Shown: positions 27,285 through 35,626, numbered from the stretch's first letter. The stretch: DNA of 64,000 nucleotides from Streptomyces spororaveus (GCF_016755875.1 NZ_BNED01000005.1:310001-374000), one strand, 5' to 3'. Made by a program: numbers and translations. The notes: generated from the letters alone by a model not told the origin.

Positions 27285-28024
27285 GGCACATCTACGGGCT
27301 CGTAGAGCACGTCGGTTCTGAGTATTGTTTTCGTACCCTCAAGAAGCGGGGCCGAGTCGTGAAGTGTCCGATGCCAGAAGAGGAGCGCATCGCCCGGTTC
27401 GGGGTGGTGGGCACTCAATATTTCCTCAGGCTTCGCGAGCCGCGGCCAGTCAGAGAAATCACGTTGCGCAAAGGGAAGATCGTTCTGCTTATCGGCGATG
27501 AACCGCGTTTCTCCGCCCACGGCCTCATACGACAGGTAGATGACGACCGTCAGGAGAGTGCGCCTTCCGTCGGGGGCGAAATAGGGCGAATCGTAGTGCG
27601 GGACAATGAATCCGCCGTGTTCGTACGTGATGAAGCGCATACGCGGATTGACGGCCGTCGGCCTCCAAGGCCTTCCGTCCGAATCCGTCGGATCGCCCGA
27701 TCCCACTTCAAGCGATAGAAGCGTCCGCAGCCTGCGGTAGAATTCAGCCGCCAGGACTGTAGATTCGGCCGTGGCGCGGAGATGAGCGACCGGATCTCCC
27801 TCTGCATAGTTGGCGGCAACGCCGTCTCGGCCCACCGGGGCAAAGCGCTGGGCGGCCAGTTCGGTCGTGAATGCCTCCACTTCGGCCGGAGTGAGGAAAT
27901 GGCGAATCACCTTGGCGTTGGCCTTTGGGATCTCCGACTCGATCGGGGTCCATGAGTCATCGGCAGATATTCGGCTCAGCGCTTCTTCGGAGAGCTCAAA
28001 GGGATTTACCGGCATTTCGAACAT
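27281..28024 (-). CDS. 2OG-Fe(II) oxygenase, prolyl-4-hydroxylase-like, 247 aa
   Basis: Double-stranded beta-helix dioxygenase using Fe(II), O2 and 2-oxoglutarate. Iron ligands are His143 and Asp145 (PHYDSP) and His222 (RTLHDS); Lys232 (GTKTIL) would bind 2-oxoglutarate. LLTVVIYLSYEAVGGETRF is the typical core strand pair. GGAGA seven bases before ATG 28024 sets the start. The free-standing form hydroxylates proteins or peptides (prolyl hydroxylases) or small molecules. Codon use is less GC-rich than the neighbours outside the island. First gene of the coupled unit with the 51-aa ORF and the 294-aa protein. Confidence 0.88.
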   Translation of the reverse strand: MFEMPVNPFELSEEALSRISADDSWTPIESEIPKANAKVIRHFLTPAEVEAFTTELAAQRFAPVGRDGVAANYAEGDPVAHLRATAESTVLAAEFYRRLRTLLSLEVGSGDPTDSDGRPWRPTAVNPRMRFITYEHGGFIVPHYDSPYFAPDGRRTLLTVVIYLSYEAVGGETRFIADKQNDLPFAQRDFSDWPRLAKPEEILSAHHPEPGDALLFWHRTLHDSAPLLEGTKTILRTDVLYEPVDVP

Positions 28025-28213
28025 GATCACTTCTCCGTGCTGAGGCCGTCGTCGATCCCAGCGTGGTCGTGGGCTCCACCGCCCGGAACGGCCGCGGGCA
28101 GCGCATTGAGGTGGACGGCGGGACCGCGGGCCACGTACTTGTGTGCTTCGGGTCCATGGAGGGACTCGAAGCCCCTGGAGTCAATGCCTGCAGGGAGGGG
28201 GCCACTGGGCGGT

Positions 28214-28232
28214 TATCGTCACGATGACGATA
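28214..28232. promoter_or_regulatory. 19-bp palindrome, candidate operator
   Basis: TATCGTCA-CGA-TGACGATA, perfect 8-bp arms around 3 bp. It lies about 190 bases upstream of the oxygenase and overlaps the possible start of the truncated gene on the plus strand. The regulator is unknown and may have been lost with deleted DNA. Confidence 0.5.
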
Positions 28233-28637
28233 TTAGGCCGGGGTGAGCCCACAAAGCAAGTAGGACGACCCAACGCGGCGGAAAGGGCCGGGAGACGGGG
28301 CGGGGACCGGCTCAGGGGACTACCGAGGCGACAACTGACGACGGCCGGCCAGGACGAGGTGGAGCGGCTCCGGGCGCGGCAGGAGGCCGTCTGGCAGAGC
28401 CGGATCAAATCCCTGCTGGAGGACCTGGACGGGGTAGAGCGCGACCAGTCGGTGGCGGAGCTCAGCGAACTCCTGGCCCAGGCCCGCCCACAGCCCGGCC
28501 CCGCGGACGCCGGCCCCGCCGAAGAGTCCGGCAACACGTTCAACGACCCTGCCGCCTTCCAGATCGGCGGCGAGCAGCACGTCCACTTCACTTCCGGCTC
28601 CCAACCCAACCTCCTTAGAAGCCATCTCATCCGGTGA
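28224..28637 (+). pseudogene. Truncated gene ending in an amyloid-signalling-like motif
   Basis: The frame encodes a basic N-terminus, a charged helix (DEVERLRARQEAVWQ, then SLLEDLDGVERDQ), a Pro-rich linker and NTFNDPAAFQIGGEQHVHF. The last segment follows the N-x-F-x-x-P-x-x-x-Q-x-G pattern of bacterial amyloid signalling (BASS/RHIM-like) motifs found with NLR-type proteins in Streptomyces. An IS5-type end begins at 28618 and replaces the natural terminus; the frame runs into it to 28637. The ATG at 28224 has no ribosome site and the frame contains a TTA codon, so the true 5' part may also be lost. Confidence 0.45.
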
Positions 28638-28880
28638 GTCTGCGGTAGCAGATGAGGGCTGCGGCGATGCCTGCGAACGCGAGAAAGTACTCGGCCTTGC
28701 GTTCGTAGCGGCGGTGTAAGCGGCGGCAGCCCGCGAGCCAGGACACGGTCCGTTCCACGACCCGTCGGTGTCGGCCGAGCCGGTTCGACGGTTCGATTCC
28801 TTTGCGGGCTATGCGGTGCTTGATGCCGCGTTCGCGTAACCATCTGCGCAGGTGGGGGTAGTCGCCTCGTACGTCCACCG
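28618..28880 (-). pseudogene. Truncated IS5-type transposase, C-terminal third
   Basis: On the minus strand the frame from about 28880 to the TGA at 28627 reads DYPHLRRWLRERGI, RLGRHRRVVERTVSWLAG and AALICYRRLTG, the catalytic-Glu region and end of a common Streptomyces IS5-group transposase. The terminal sequence GAAGCCATCTC with outside TTA is retained at 28615-28630. The N-terminal two thirds and the other IS end are missing. Confidence 0.8.
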
Positions 28881-28899
28881 CAGGGTGACGCGGTAGGTG

Positions 28900-29133
28900 G
28901 TGGGGTCGTCGCCGTTCCCGGCGGTGAAGGACGTCTACGTCAACGACGCCGTCCGGGCCGAGCCCCTCGCCGTTCGGTTCGCCCTCCAGCACCGCGGCGA
29001 ACCGGTCGGCGAGCAGCTGCCCGGTACCGGCGTGACCGCGGTCGACGTCCAGCCCATGGAAGCCGCCCGGCAGGACAACCCGAGGTTCGTCGCCCCGGTG
29101 CCCGGCGCCACGCCGCCGCCCCCGTCCTCCTAG
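28900..29133 (+). pseudogene. 3' fragment of an unidentified gene
   Basis: An open frame with strongly coding third positions runs to the TAG at 29133 (VKDVYVNDAVRAEPLAVRF ... RFVAPVPGATPPPPSS). It has no plausible start and abuts the truncated transposase, so it is a cut gene. The Pro-rich end suits a secreted or wall protein. It points the same way as the signal-peptide stub at 24945 and may be the other half. No family recognised. Confidence 0.45.
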
Positions 29134-29245
29134 AGGGTGTCCGGCAGCATGACGTGATCCGGGATCGGCCTCGGTCCTGACGTCACCGGCGGGGGTGGGC
29201 TTCGCGCTTCTATTTCCAATCTGCGTTGTTCCTAGAATGGGTCGC

Positions 29246-29980
29246 GTGAACGATATCGACGCGATCGCGATGTTGCAGGATCCGGTGCGGCGCCGCCTGT
29301 ACGAGTACGTGGCGGCACAGGGCCGCGAGGTCGGCCGCAACGAGGCCGCCGAGGCGGCCGGGGTCGCGCGCACCCTCGCCGCGCACCATCTGGACCGGCT
29401 GGCCGAGGCCGGGCTGCTGGAGAGCGGCAGCCGCCGCCTGACGGGCCGCTCGGGTCCGGGCGCCGGCCGCCCGGCCAAGGTGTACACGCGGGCGCGGGCC
29501 GAGCGGTCGGTGTCGCTGCCCGCCCGCGACTACCTCACCGCCGCCGAGTTGCTCGCCGAGGCCGCCGAGCAGGCGGGACTGGACGCGGGGCTGTACGCGG
29601 CCGCGGGCCGCCGCGGCGAGGCACTGCGGGGCTCGGCTGCGCCCTGTGGCGGCCTGGAAGAGGCCGTGGAGATGCTGGCCGGCCGCGGTTACGAACCGTA
29701 CCTGGACGGCGGCGAGGGCGGTGAGGGCACGGAGGGTACGGAGGGTGTCCGGGACGCCGAGGGCGCCGCGGCGACGCCCGGAGCGGCCGCGGCTGTCGTC
29801 CGTATGCGCAACTGCCCCTTCCATGCCGTCGCCGAACGCTTCCCGCCGCTCGTCTGCGGCATGAATCTCGCCCTGCTGGAGGGGCTGCTCGGCGTGGACG
29901 GTCCCGTGCGCGCCCGGATGGACGCCCGGCCCGGGGAGTGTTGCGTGGTGGTCGAGGCTTCTAAAAACAATGATCGTTGA
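29246..29980 (+). CDS. HTH regulator with C-terminal cysteine cluster (SufR-like), 244 aa
   Basis: Winged helix-turn-helix at the N-terminus (LQDPVRRRLYEYVAAQGREV, RNEAAEAAGVARTLAAHHLDRL). The C-terminal part has NCPFHAVAERFPPLVCGMN and GECCVVV, the Cys spacing seen in SufR-type repressors that sense Fe-S clusters or iron. Start is GTG 29246 or ATG 29237. No suf genes are adjacent. The next gene (DUF3291) begins 31 bases downstream and is probably co-transcribed. An acidic Gly/Glu low-complexity insert (GGEGGEGTEGTEG) separates the domains. Confidence 0.8.
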   Translation: MNDIDAIAMLQDPVRRRLYEYVAAQGREVGRNEAAEAAGVARTLAAHHLDRLAEAGLLESGSRRLTGRSGPGAGRPAKVYTRARAERSVSLPARDYLTAAELLAEAAEQAGLDAGLYAAAGRRGEALRGSAAPCGGLEEAVEMLAGRGYEPYLDGGEGGEGTEGTEGVRDAEGAAATPGAAAAVVRMRNCPFHAVAERFPPLVCGMNLALLEGLLGVDGPVRARMDARPGECCVVVEASKNNDR

Positions 29981-30011
29981 CATAGAAGGAGGGGCGTGCT
30001 GGGATGACGCC

Positions 30012-30515
30012 ATGACCGCATCCACGCGTGCCACCCACCTCGCCCAGCTCAACGTCGCCACGCTCCTCCACCCCTTCGACGACCCGCGCATGGCGCCGTT
30101 CGTCGAGATGCTCGATCCGGTCAACGCCGCCGCCGACAGCACGCCCGGCTTCGTGTGGCGCCTCGTGGAGGAGGGGGCGGCCGACGCCACCGGCCTGCGC
30201 CCGGCGGGAGCCGACGTCGTCGTCAATCTGTCGGTGTGGCAGACCCAGGAGTCTCTGTGGGACTTCGCCTACCGCAGCGGGCACCTGGAAGTGATGCGAC
30301 GGCGCCGCGAATGGTTCGAGCGGCACGTCGAGGCGCACATGGTGCTCTGGTGGATCCCCGCCGGGCACCTGCCGACCGTGGAAGAGGCTCTGGAGCGTCT
30401 GGCGGATCTGCGGGCGCACGGGCCGTCCCCCCGCGCGTTCACCTTCGCCTCCGCCCATACCGCCGCCGAGGCGGCCCCTCACCTCCGGGCCGCCCCGCCG
30501 ACGCAGACGGCCTAG
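30012..30515 (+). CDS. DUF3291 (antibiotic-biosynthesis-monooxygenase-like) protein, 167 aa
   Basis: A ferredoxin-like ABM-fold domain. Family landmarks are HLAQLNVATLLHPFDDPRM, VNLSVWQTQESLWDFAYRSGH and RREWFERHVEAHMVLWWIPAGH. The ATG at 30012 starts at the usual family N-terminus; a GGAGG lies ~20 bases upstream, closer to a GTG that is out of frame. Its stop shares a CTAG with the stop of the convergent galK. Function unknown; possibly heme- or small-molecule-related. Confidence 0.88.
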   Translation: MTASTRATHLAQLNVATLLHPFDDPRMAPFVEMLDPVNAAADSTPGFVWRLVEEGAADATGLRPAGADVVVNLSVWQTQESLWDFAYRSGHLEVMRRRREWFERHVEAHMVLWWIPAGHLPTVEEALERLADLRAHGPSPRAFTFASAHTAAEAAPHLRAAPPTQTA

Positions 30516-31672
30516 ACCAGGCGGGCCGCGCCGGGCGACGGGGATGCCGTCGTGATGCGGGGCGGGGCGAAGCCGGCGCGGCGGAAGGCGTCCGTCACCG
30601 CCCGGGTCACCGACCGCTCCGCGTCCGCGTCGATCAGGGACAGGGCCGAGCCGCCGAAGCCGCCGCCCGTCATGCGGGAGCCGTACGCGCCGGCCGCGTC
30701 GGCCGTCGAGACGGCCAGGTCCAGCTCCGGGCAGGACACCTCGTAGTCGTCGCGCAGCGAGGCATGGCCTTCCGTGAGCAGCGGGCCCGCCTCGCGCAGC
30801 CGACCCGCGCGCAGGAGTTGCTCGACGCGCAGGACCCGTTCGTTCTCGGTCACCACGTGCCGGACCCGCTTGCGTACGACCGGGTCCTCCAGGCGGGCCA
30901 GGGCCTGCTCCAGCCCCTGGTGGGGGAGGTCGCGCAGGGCGGCCACGCCCAGGGCCTCGGCCGCCCGGTGGCAGGAGGTTCGGCGCTGGGCGTAGGCCCC
31001 GTCGGCCAGTGCGTGCCGGACCCGGGTGTCGATGACGAGCAGCCGCAGGCCGGCCGCCTCGCAGCCGAAGGGGATGTGGCGCTGTTCGAGGCTGCGGGTG
31101 TCCAGGTGGAGGGCGTGTCCCCCGGTCGCGCAGGCCGAGGCCGTCTGGTCCATGACCCCGCAGGGAACGCCGACGTACGCGTTCTCGGCGCGCCGGGCGA
31201 GGGCCGCCAGGTCGGTGCGGGTGAGCGGGATCCCGTACAGGTCGGTGAGGGCCAGCGCGGTGGCCACCTCCAGGGCGGCGGAGGAGGACAGGCCGGCGCC
31301 GGTCGGCACGTCGGACCGTACGTGCAGATCGGCGCCCCCGACCGGAAGTCCGGCGTCCAGCAGGGCCCATGCGACTCCGGCCGGGTACGCGGCCCAGCTC
31401 GCGGCGCCCTGAGGAGGGCGCTCCGGATCGAGCTCGGCGAGGTCGAGGGTGACCGCGCCGGAGGGGACTTCGGCGGAGTGGACCCGCAGGATCCGGTCGG
31501 TGCGCCGGGCGGCGGCCACCTCGGTGCGCTGCGGCAGGGCGAAAGGCAGGGCGAACCCGTCGTTGTAGTCGGTGTGTTCGCCGATCAGATTGACCCGGCC
31601 GGGGGCCGCCCAGACCCCCTCGGGCGGGTACCCGTACAGCTGCCGGAAGTCGTCCTGGGCCGTCCCGCTCAC
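30512..31672 (-). CDS. galK: Galactokinase, 386 aa
   Basis: GHMP kinase of the Leloir pathway (galactose to galactose-1-phosphate with ATP). Signature PGRVNLIGEHTDYNDGF near the N-terminus, ATP-binding GAGLSSSAALEV, and C-terminal GGGFGGSAL. GTG start overlaps a 19-codon frame that links it to galT. Normal length. galE is not in the operon or the window. Confidence 0.95.
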   Translation of the reverse strand: MSGTAQDDFRQLYGYPPEGVWAAPGRVNLIGEHTDYNDGFALPFALPQRTEVAAARRTDRILRVHSAEVPSGAVTLDLAELDPERPPQGAASWAAYPAGVAWALLDAGLPVGGADLHVRSDVPTGAGLSSSAALEVATALALTDLYGIPLTRTDLAALARRAENAYVGVPCGVMDQTASACATGGHALHLDTRSLEQRHIPFGCEAAGLRLLVIDTRVRHALADGAYAQRRTSCHRAAEALGVAALRDLPHQGLEQALARLEDPVVRKRVRHVVTENERVLRVEQLLRAGRLREAGPLLTEGHASLRDDYEVSCPELDLAVSTADAAGAYGSRMTGGGFGGSALSLIDADAERSVTRAVTDAFRRAGFAPPRITTASPSPGAARLV

Positions 31673-31728
31673 GCGCTCGCCACCTCCCGCAGTCGCGCGG
31701 CCGCGGCCTCGGGCCGGACGTCGTTCAT
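31669..31728 (-). CDS. 19-codon frame linking galT and galK
   Basis: ATG directly follows the galT TAG (TAGATG), and its TGA overlaps the galK GTG by four bases. It encodes MNDVRPEAAAARLREVASA. It may be a relic of galE, which lies at this position in the S. lividans type operon, or a former galK N-terminus now out of frame, kept for translational coupling. Evidence that it is a real peptide is weak. Confidence 0.35.
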   Translation of the reverse strand: MNDVRPEAAAARLREVASA

Positions 31729-32724
31729 CTAGGCCTCCATGCCGGACTCGGTCCCGGCCAGGTACTTGAGCTTGTCGGCGGTCCGGCGGATCGTGAAGAG
31801 CTCCAGGTGGAGCGCGAAGTCCGCGCGGCCCTCGCCCGCCGGGGCCTGGTGCCAGGCGGAGATGTACGGGGTCGGTTCGGGCCGGTCGAAGAGCCGGTCG
31901 AACCGGCGCAGCAGCTCCAGGTAGACCCGGGGGAAGTCGGCGCGGGCCGCGTCGCCGAGGGCGGGCAGGTCGGGGACCCGGTGGCGCGGGTAGAGGTGGA
32001 CCTCGTACGGCCAGCGCGCCGCGTACGGCACGAAGGCGGTCCAGTGCTCCGTTTCGAGGACGACGCGCGTGGCCTCGGCACGCTCGGCCGCCAGGACCTC
32101 CTCGAAGAGGTTGCCGCCGGTCCGCTCGCGGTGGGCGGCGGCGGTGGCGAGCATCCGGGTGGTGCGCGGGGTGACGAAGGGAAAGGCGTAGATCTGCCCG
32201 TGGGGATGGGCGAGGGTGACGCCGATCTCGGTGCCGCGGTTCTCGAAGCAGTAGACCTGCCGGACGTCCTCGCGGGCCGAGAGTTCGGCGGTGCGGTCGC
32301 TCCAGGCGGCGAGGACGAGCGCGGCGCGCTCCTCGTCGAGCTCGGCGAAGGAGGTCCGGTGGTCGGGGGTGAAGCAGATGACCTCGCAGCGGCCCGTGTC
32401 GCCGGAGAGGGAGGGGAAGCGGTTCTCGAAGACGGCCACCTCGTAGTCGGGGGCCGGGATCTCACTCGCGCGTCCCTCGGTGGAGGGGCACAGGGGGCAG
32501 GCGTCGGCAGGCGGGTGGTAGGTGCGGTCCTGGCGGTGGGCGGCGATGACGACCCGGTCGCCGAGCAGTGGATCGCGCCGTACCTCGGGGCCGGTCCCGG
32601 CGGGCGGGGCTGCCAGGGGACGGGTGTCCGGGACGGCGCGGACGGCGGTACGGGCGGCCTCGCCGCCGGCGTCGTAGTAGAAGATCTCGCGGCCGTCGGC
32701 GAGGCGGGTGCTCGTGCGCTTCAC
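31729..32724 (-). CDS. galT: Galactose-1-phosphate uridylyltransferase, 331 aa
   Basis: Transfers UMP from UDP-glucose to galactose-1-phosphate. Active-site HPHGQIY with the nucleophilic His, and an N-terminal zinc pair CPLC. GTG start at 32724 (VKRTSTRLADGRE), the conserved N-terminus; the frame is open upstream but not coding-like. It heads a galT-galK unit on the minus strand. No gal repressor is adjacent. Confidence 0.94.
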   Translation of the reverse strand: MKRTSTRLADGREIFYYDAGGEAARTAVRAVPDTRPLAAPPAGTGPEVRRDPLLGDRVVIAAHRQDRTYHPPADACPLCPSTEGRASEIPAPDYEVAVFENRFPSLSGDTGRCEVICFTPDHRTSFAELDEERAALVLAAWSDRTAELSAREDVRQVYCFENRGTEIGVTLAHPHGQIYAFPFVTPRTTRMLATAAAHRERTGGNLFEEVLAAERAEATRVVLETEHWTAFVPYAARWPYEVHLYPRHRVPDLPALGDAARADFPRVYLELLRRFDRLFDRPEPTPYISAWHQAPAGEGRADFALHLELFTIRRTADKLKYLAGTESGMEA

Positions 32725-32942
32725 GGGAAGAAGTCTCTCACTGGAGTGTGGGGCGGCCTCGGGGCGGCCGAGGTCGGGCTGTTCGCGCAGCGGCAGCTCG
32801 GCGCCGGGGCGCTCCGGTTCGAGAACGCGGTGGTGGATCAGGCGGTGGCTCTGTCCGAGCCGTTCCATGGACTCGGGGCGGGGCGACGGGACCTGGCAGG
32901 GCGGTGGAAGCGTGGGCCCAAGCGTCACATAACGTGCCCCGC

Positions 32943-34592
32943 ATGGATCAGGAGTACACGGCCGGGCCCGCCGCCAACCACGAGCACGCGGGCCCAGGCG
33001 AAGGCGAAGGCGCCGCCAGGCGGCGGTTCCTCGCGATCGCGACGGGGGCTGCCACGGCGGCGGGCCTCGGGGCCGTGACCGGCTGCGCGCAGGGCGACGG
33101 CCCACCCGCGGCGGGGTCCGGGGCGACGTCGGAGCCCGACGCGCGCGCCGGGAAGCCGCCCGCGGCCGGGGCGCGCGGTCTCGACGTCAAGGCGGAGAAC
33201 GCCCTCCCGGGCCACCCCGACTGGCCGGTGGTCACGGCCGGCCCGGCGCGGGCCATCGAGGGGTTCGCGGACAGGGTGAGCGTCCTGCCGGGCGAGTCCT
33301 TCGGGCTGCACGTCTCCACGACAGCGCCCCGGTTCACCGTCTCCGCCTACCGGATGGGCTGGTACGGCGGGGCCCGGGCGCGGCTGGTGTGGCGCTCCGA
33401 GGCCCTGCCCGGAGCCCGGCAGCCGGAGCCCACGGTGGACGCCGGGACCAGGACGGTCCGCACGCGGTGGACCCGTACCGCCACGGTCGCGACGAAGGAC
33501 TGGCCGGAGGGCAGCTACCTGCTGCGGCTCGACGCGCAGGGCGGCGAGGGGCGGCGCTTCGTACCGCTCACCGTCCGGTCCGCCGTGACCGCCGGCCGTA
33601 CGGTCGTGGTCAACGCGGTGGCCACCTGGCAGGCGTACAACCGGTGGGGCGGCTACGGCAGCTACGACGGCCCCGGCGGGGGCTTCGCCTCGCGCTCGCT
33701 CGCCGTGAGCTTCGACCGGCCGTACGAGTACGACGACGGCGCGGGCCTGTTCCTGGTGTACGAGGCTCCGCTGATCGCGCTGGCCGAGCGGCTCGGCATA
33801 CCCCTCGCCTACGCGACCACCACCGACGTGGCACGGGAGAAGCGGCTCCTGGAGGGGGCGACTGCGGTGCTCTCGCTCGGGCACGACGAGTACTGGTCGC
33901 CGGAGCAGCGGGCCCATGTCACCGCCGCCCGCGACGCCGGTACCAACATCGCGGTCCTGGGCGCGAACTGCTGCTACCGCCGGATCCGGCTGGAGGCCTC
34001 CGACCTGGGGCCGGACCGTACGCTGGTCTGCTACAAGTCGTCCTACGCGCAGGACCCGGGCTTCAGGCGCGGCCATCCCGCGACGGTGGACTTCCGCTCG
34101 GCTCCCGGCGCGGACCCGGAGAGCTCGCTGCTCGGTGTGATCTACGACGGCTATCCGGTGGACGCCCCCTACGTGGTGACCCACCCCGGGCACTGGCTCT
34201 TCGAGGGCACCGGCGCGCGGGAGGGCGACCGCTTCGAGCACCTGGTCGGGGTCGAGTACGACAAGGTCGACACCGGTTTCCCGACCCCGCGGCCGATCGA
34301 GATCCTGGCCCACTCCCCCGTGGTGTGCGAGGGGCGGCCCAGCCACCAGGACACGGCCTACTACACGGCGCCGAGCGGGGCGGGGGTGTTCGCGACCGGC
34401 ACGATGCGGTGGGTCGAGGCCCTGGACGCGACGGGCGACGGCCGGAGCGGACGCAACCACGGCCTGGACGCGCGCTCGGGGGCGCTGACCACGCGGGTGA
34501 CGGAGAACCTCCTGCGGGTGTTCGCGACGGGCCCGGCCGGCCGGACGCACCCGGCGCAGGACAACGTCAAGGCGGTGTACGGGAGTTCCTGA
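32943..34592 (+). CDS. Tat lipoprotein related to N,N-dimethylformamidase large subunit, 549 aa
   Basis: An RRRFLAIATG twin-arginine signal followed by GAVTGC gives a Tat-exported lipoprotein. The body resembles the DMFase beta-subunit-like family: YRMGWYGGARARLVW, NAVATWQAYNRWGG and LSLGHDEYWSPEQR are hallmarks, the last forming the iron/active-site region. Start ATG 32943 precedes the signal directly. It stands alone between galT (divergent) and a VOC gene. The substrate is likely an amide or polysaccharide outside the cell; not provable here. Confidence 0.82.
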   Translation: MDQEYTAGPAANHEHAGPGEGEGAARRRFLAIATGAATAAGLGAVTGCAQGDGPPAAGSGATSEPDARAGKPPAAGARGLDVKAENALPGHPDWPVVTAGPARAIEGFADRVSVLPGESFGLHVSTTAPRFTVSAYRMGWYGGARARLVWRSEALPGARQPEPTVDAGTRTVRTRWTRTATVATKDWPEGSYLLRLDAQGGEGRRFVPLTVRSAVTAGRTVVVNAVATWQAYNRWGGYGSYDGPGGGFASRSLAVSFDRPYEYDDGAGLFLVYEAPLIALAERLGIPLAYATTTDVAREKRLLEGATAVLSLGHDEYWSPEQRAHVTAARDAGTNIAVLGANCCYRRIRLEASDLGPDRTLVCYKSSYAQDPGFRRGHPATVDFRSAPGADPESSLLGVIYDGYPVDAPYVVTHPGHWLFEGTGAREGDRFEHLVGVEYDKVDTGFPTPRPIEILAHSPVVCEGRPSHQDTAYYTAPSGAGVFATGTMRWVEALDATGDGRSGRNHGLDARSGALTTRVTENLLRVFATGPAGRTHPAQDNVKAVYGSS

Positions 34593-34736
34593 GGCGGGGA
34601 CCGCGGGAGACGGGGCGGACGGGGTGGACTTCGCCGGGAGGGGTTGCCTAGGATCGTGATCACGGCATCGCGTGCCGGTCACCGACCGGGTGAGGCATGG
34701 AGGCGCCCGTGACGTGCCTTTCGGAGGCATTCACTC

Positions 34737-35135
34737 ATGTCCGTTCATCTGAACCACACGATCATCCATTCCCGTGACAACCGGGAGTCCGCCACCTTCC
34801 TGGCACACGTCCTCGGACTGGAGGTAGGGACCCAGTGGGGTCCCTTCATCCCCGTGGACACCGGGAACGGCGTCACCCTGGACTTCGCGACCATCCCGGC
34901 CGAGTCCATCACCCCGCAGCACTACGCGTTCCTCCTCTCCGAGGCGGAGTTCGACGTGGCGTTCGAGAGGATCCGGGCGGCGGGGGCCCCGTACTTCGCC
35001 GACCCGCACGGCCGGCACCCCGGCGAGATCAACCACAACGACGGGGGCCGCGGCGTCTACTTCACGGACCCGAGCGGCCACGGCATGGAGATCATCACGC
35101 GTCCGTACGGCTACCAGGAGCCGGGCACCGAGTAG
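34737..35135 (+). CDS. VOC (glyoxalase/dioxygenase fold) protein, 132 aa
   Basis: Paired beta-alpha-beta modules with metal-ligand-like His6 (LNHTIIHSRD) and the C-terminal GVYFTDPSGHGMEIITRPYG typical of the VOC superfamily. GGAGG ten bases before ATG. Single-domain length suggests a homodimer. Role open: lyase, dioxygenase or resistance protein. Confidence 0.88.
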   Translation: MSVHLNHTIIHSRDNRESATFLAHVLGLEVGTQWGPFIPVDTGNGVTLDFATIPAESITPQHYAFLLSEAEFDVAFERIRAAGAPYFADPHGRHPGEINHNDGGRGVYFTDPSGHGMEIITRPYGYQEPGTE

Positions 35136-35244
35136 TTCCGGCTGAGCACGGGCGCCGCGGGGGATGGGTACTCCTACTCATCCCCCGTCGCCGCCGGCCC
35201 CGCAGACTTGGATCATCACCCCGAGTCAGCAACAGGAGCCGGCC

Positions 35245-35580
35245 ATGCCCGCAACGCCCTTCGCGCCCGCCCGACCCGTCCCGCCGAACAAGGCCCTCGT
35301 CGTGGCGTCCGTCCTGCTGTGGGCCCTGACCGGACTGTCCCTCGCCGTCATCGGCTTCTTCGTGCTGATGATCGGCGTCTGGGGGATGGCGGCCGGCGAG
35401 GACGTGACGCGCCCGCTGCTCCAGGTCGCCGCCATCGTGGTCGGAGCGGCGCTGGTGGGCGCCCTGCTGTACGTCGCCCCCGGAGTCCGGCGGCTGTCGC
35501 GCGAGGCCCGTCTCACCCTGCTGGGCGCCCTGGCCTGCCCCGCGCCCCTCGTACTGGCGGCCCACCTCATGACCCTGTGA
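35245..35580 (+). CDS. Small membrane protein, 111 aa
   Basis: Three hydrophobic segments (ALVVASVLLWALTGLSLAV; a second at about 72-90, IVVGAALVGALLYVAPGV; and a short C-terminal helix). CAGGAG precedes ATG 35245. No family recognised. A hairpin terminator follows immediately. Confidence 0.75.
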   Translation: MPATPFAPARPVPPNKALVVASVLLWALTGLSLAVIGFFVLMIGVWGMAAGEDVTRPLLQVAAIVVGAALVGALLYVAPGVRRLSREARLTLLGALACPAPLVLAAHLMTL

Positions 35581-35581
35581 C

Positions 35582-35603
35582 GGCCGTCCGTTCCATGACG
35601 GCC
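35582..35603. terminator. Hairpin after the 111-aa membrane protein gene
   Basis: GGCCGTC/GACGGCC, perfect 7-bp stem with 8-nt loop, one base after the stop codon. No U-tract. Confidence 0.55.
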
Positions 35604-35626
35604 ACCGGCGCGCCGGGGAAACAGCG

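Noticed and set aside
28032..28213. Coding potential in the gap upstream of the oxygenase
   Set aside because: Short frames exist on both strands (one plus frame reads VDPSVVVGSTARNGRGQ) but none has a start with a ribosome site or a recognisable domain.
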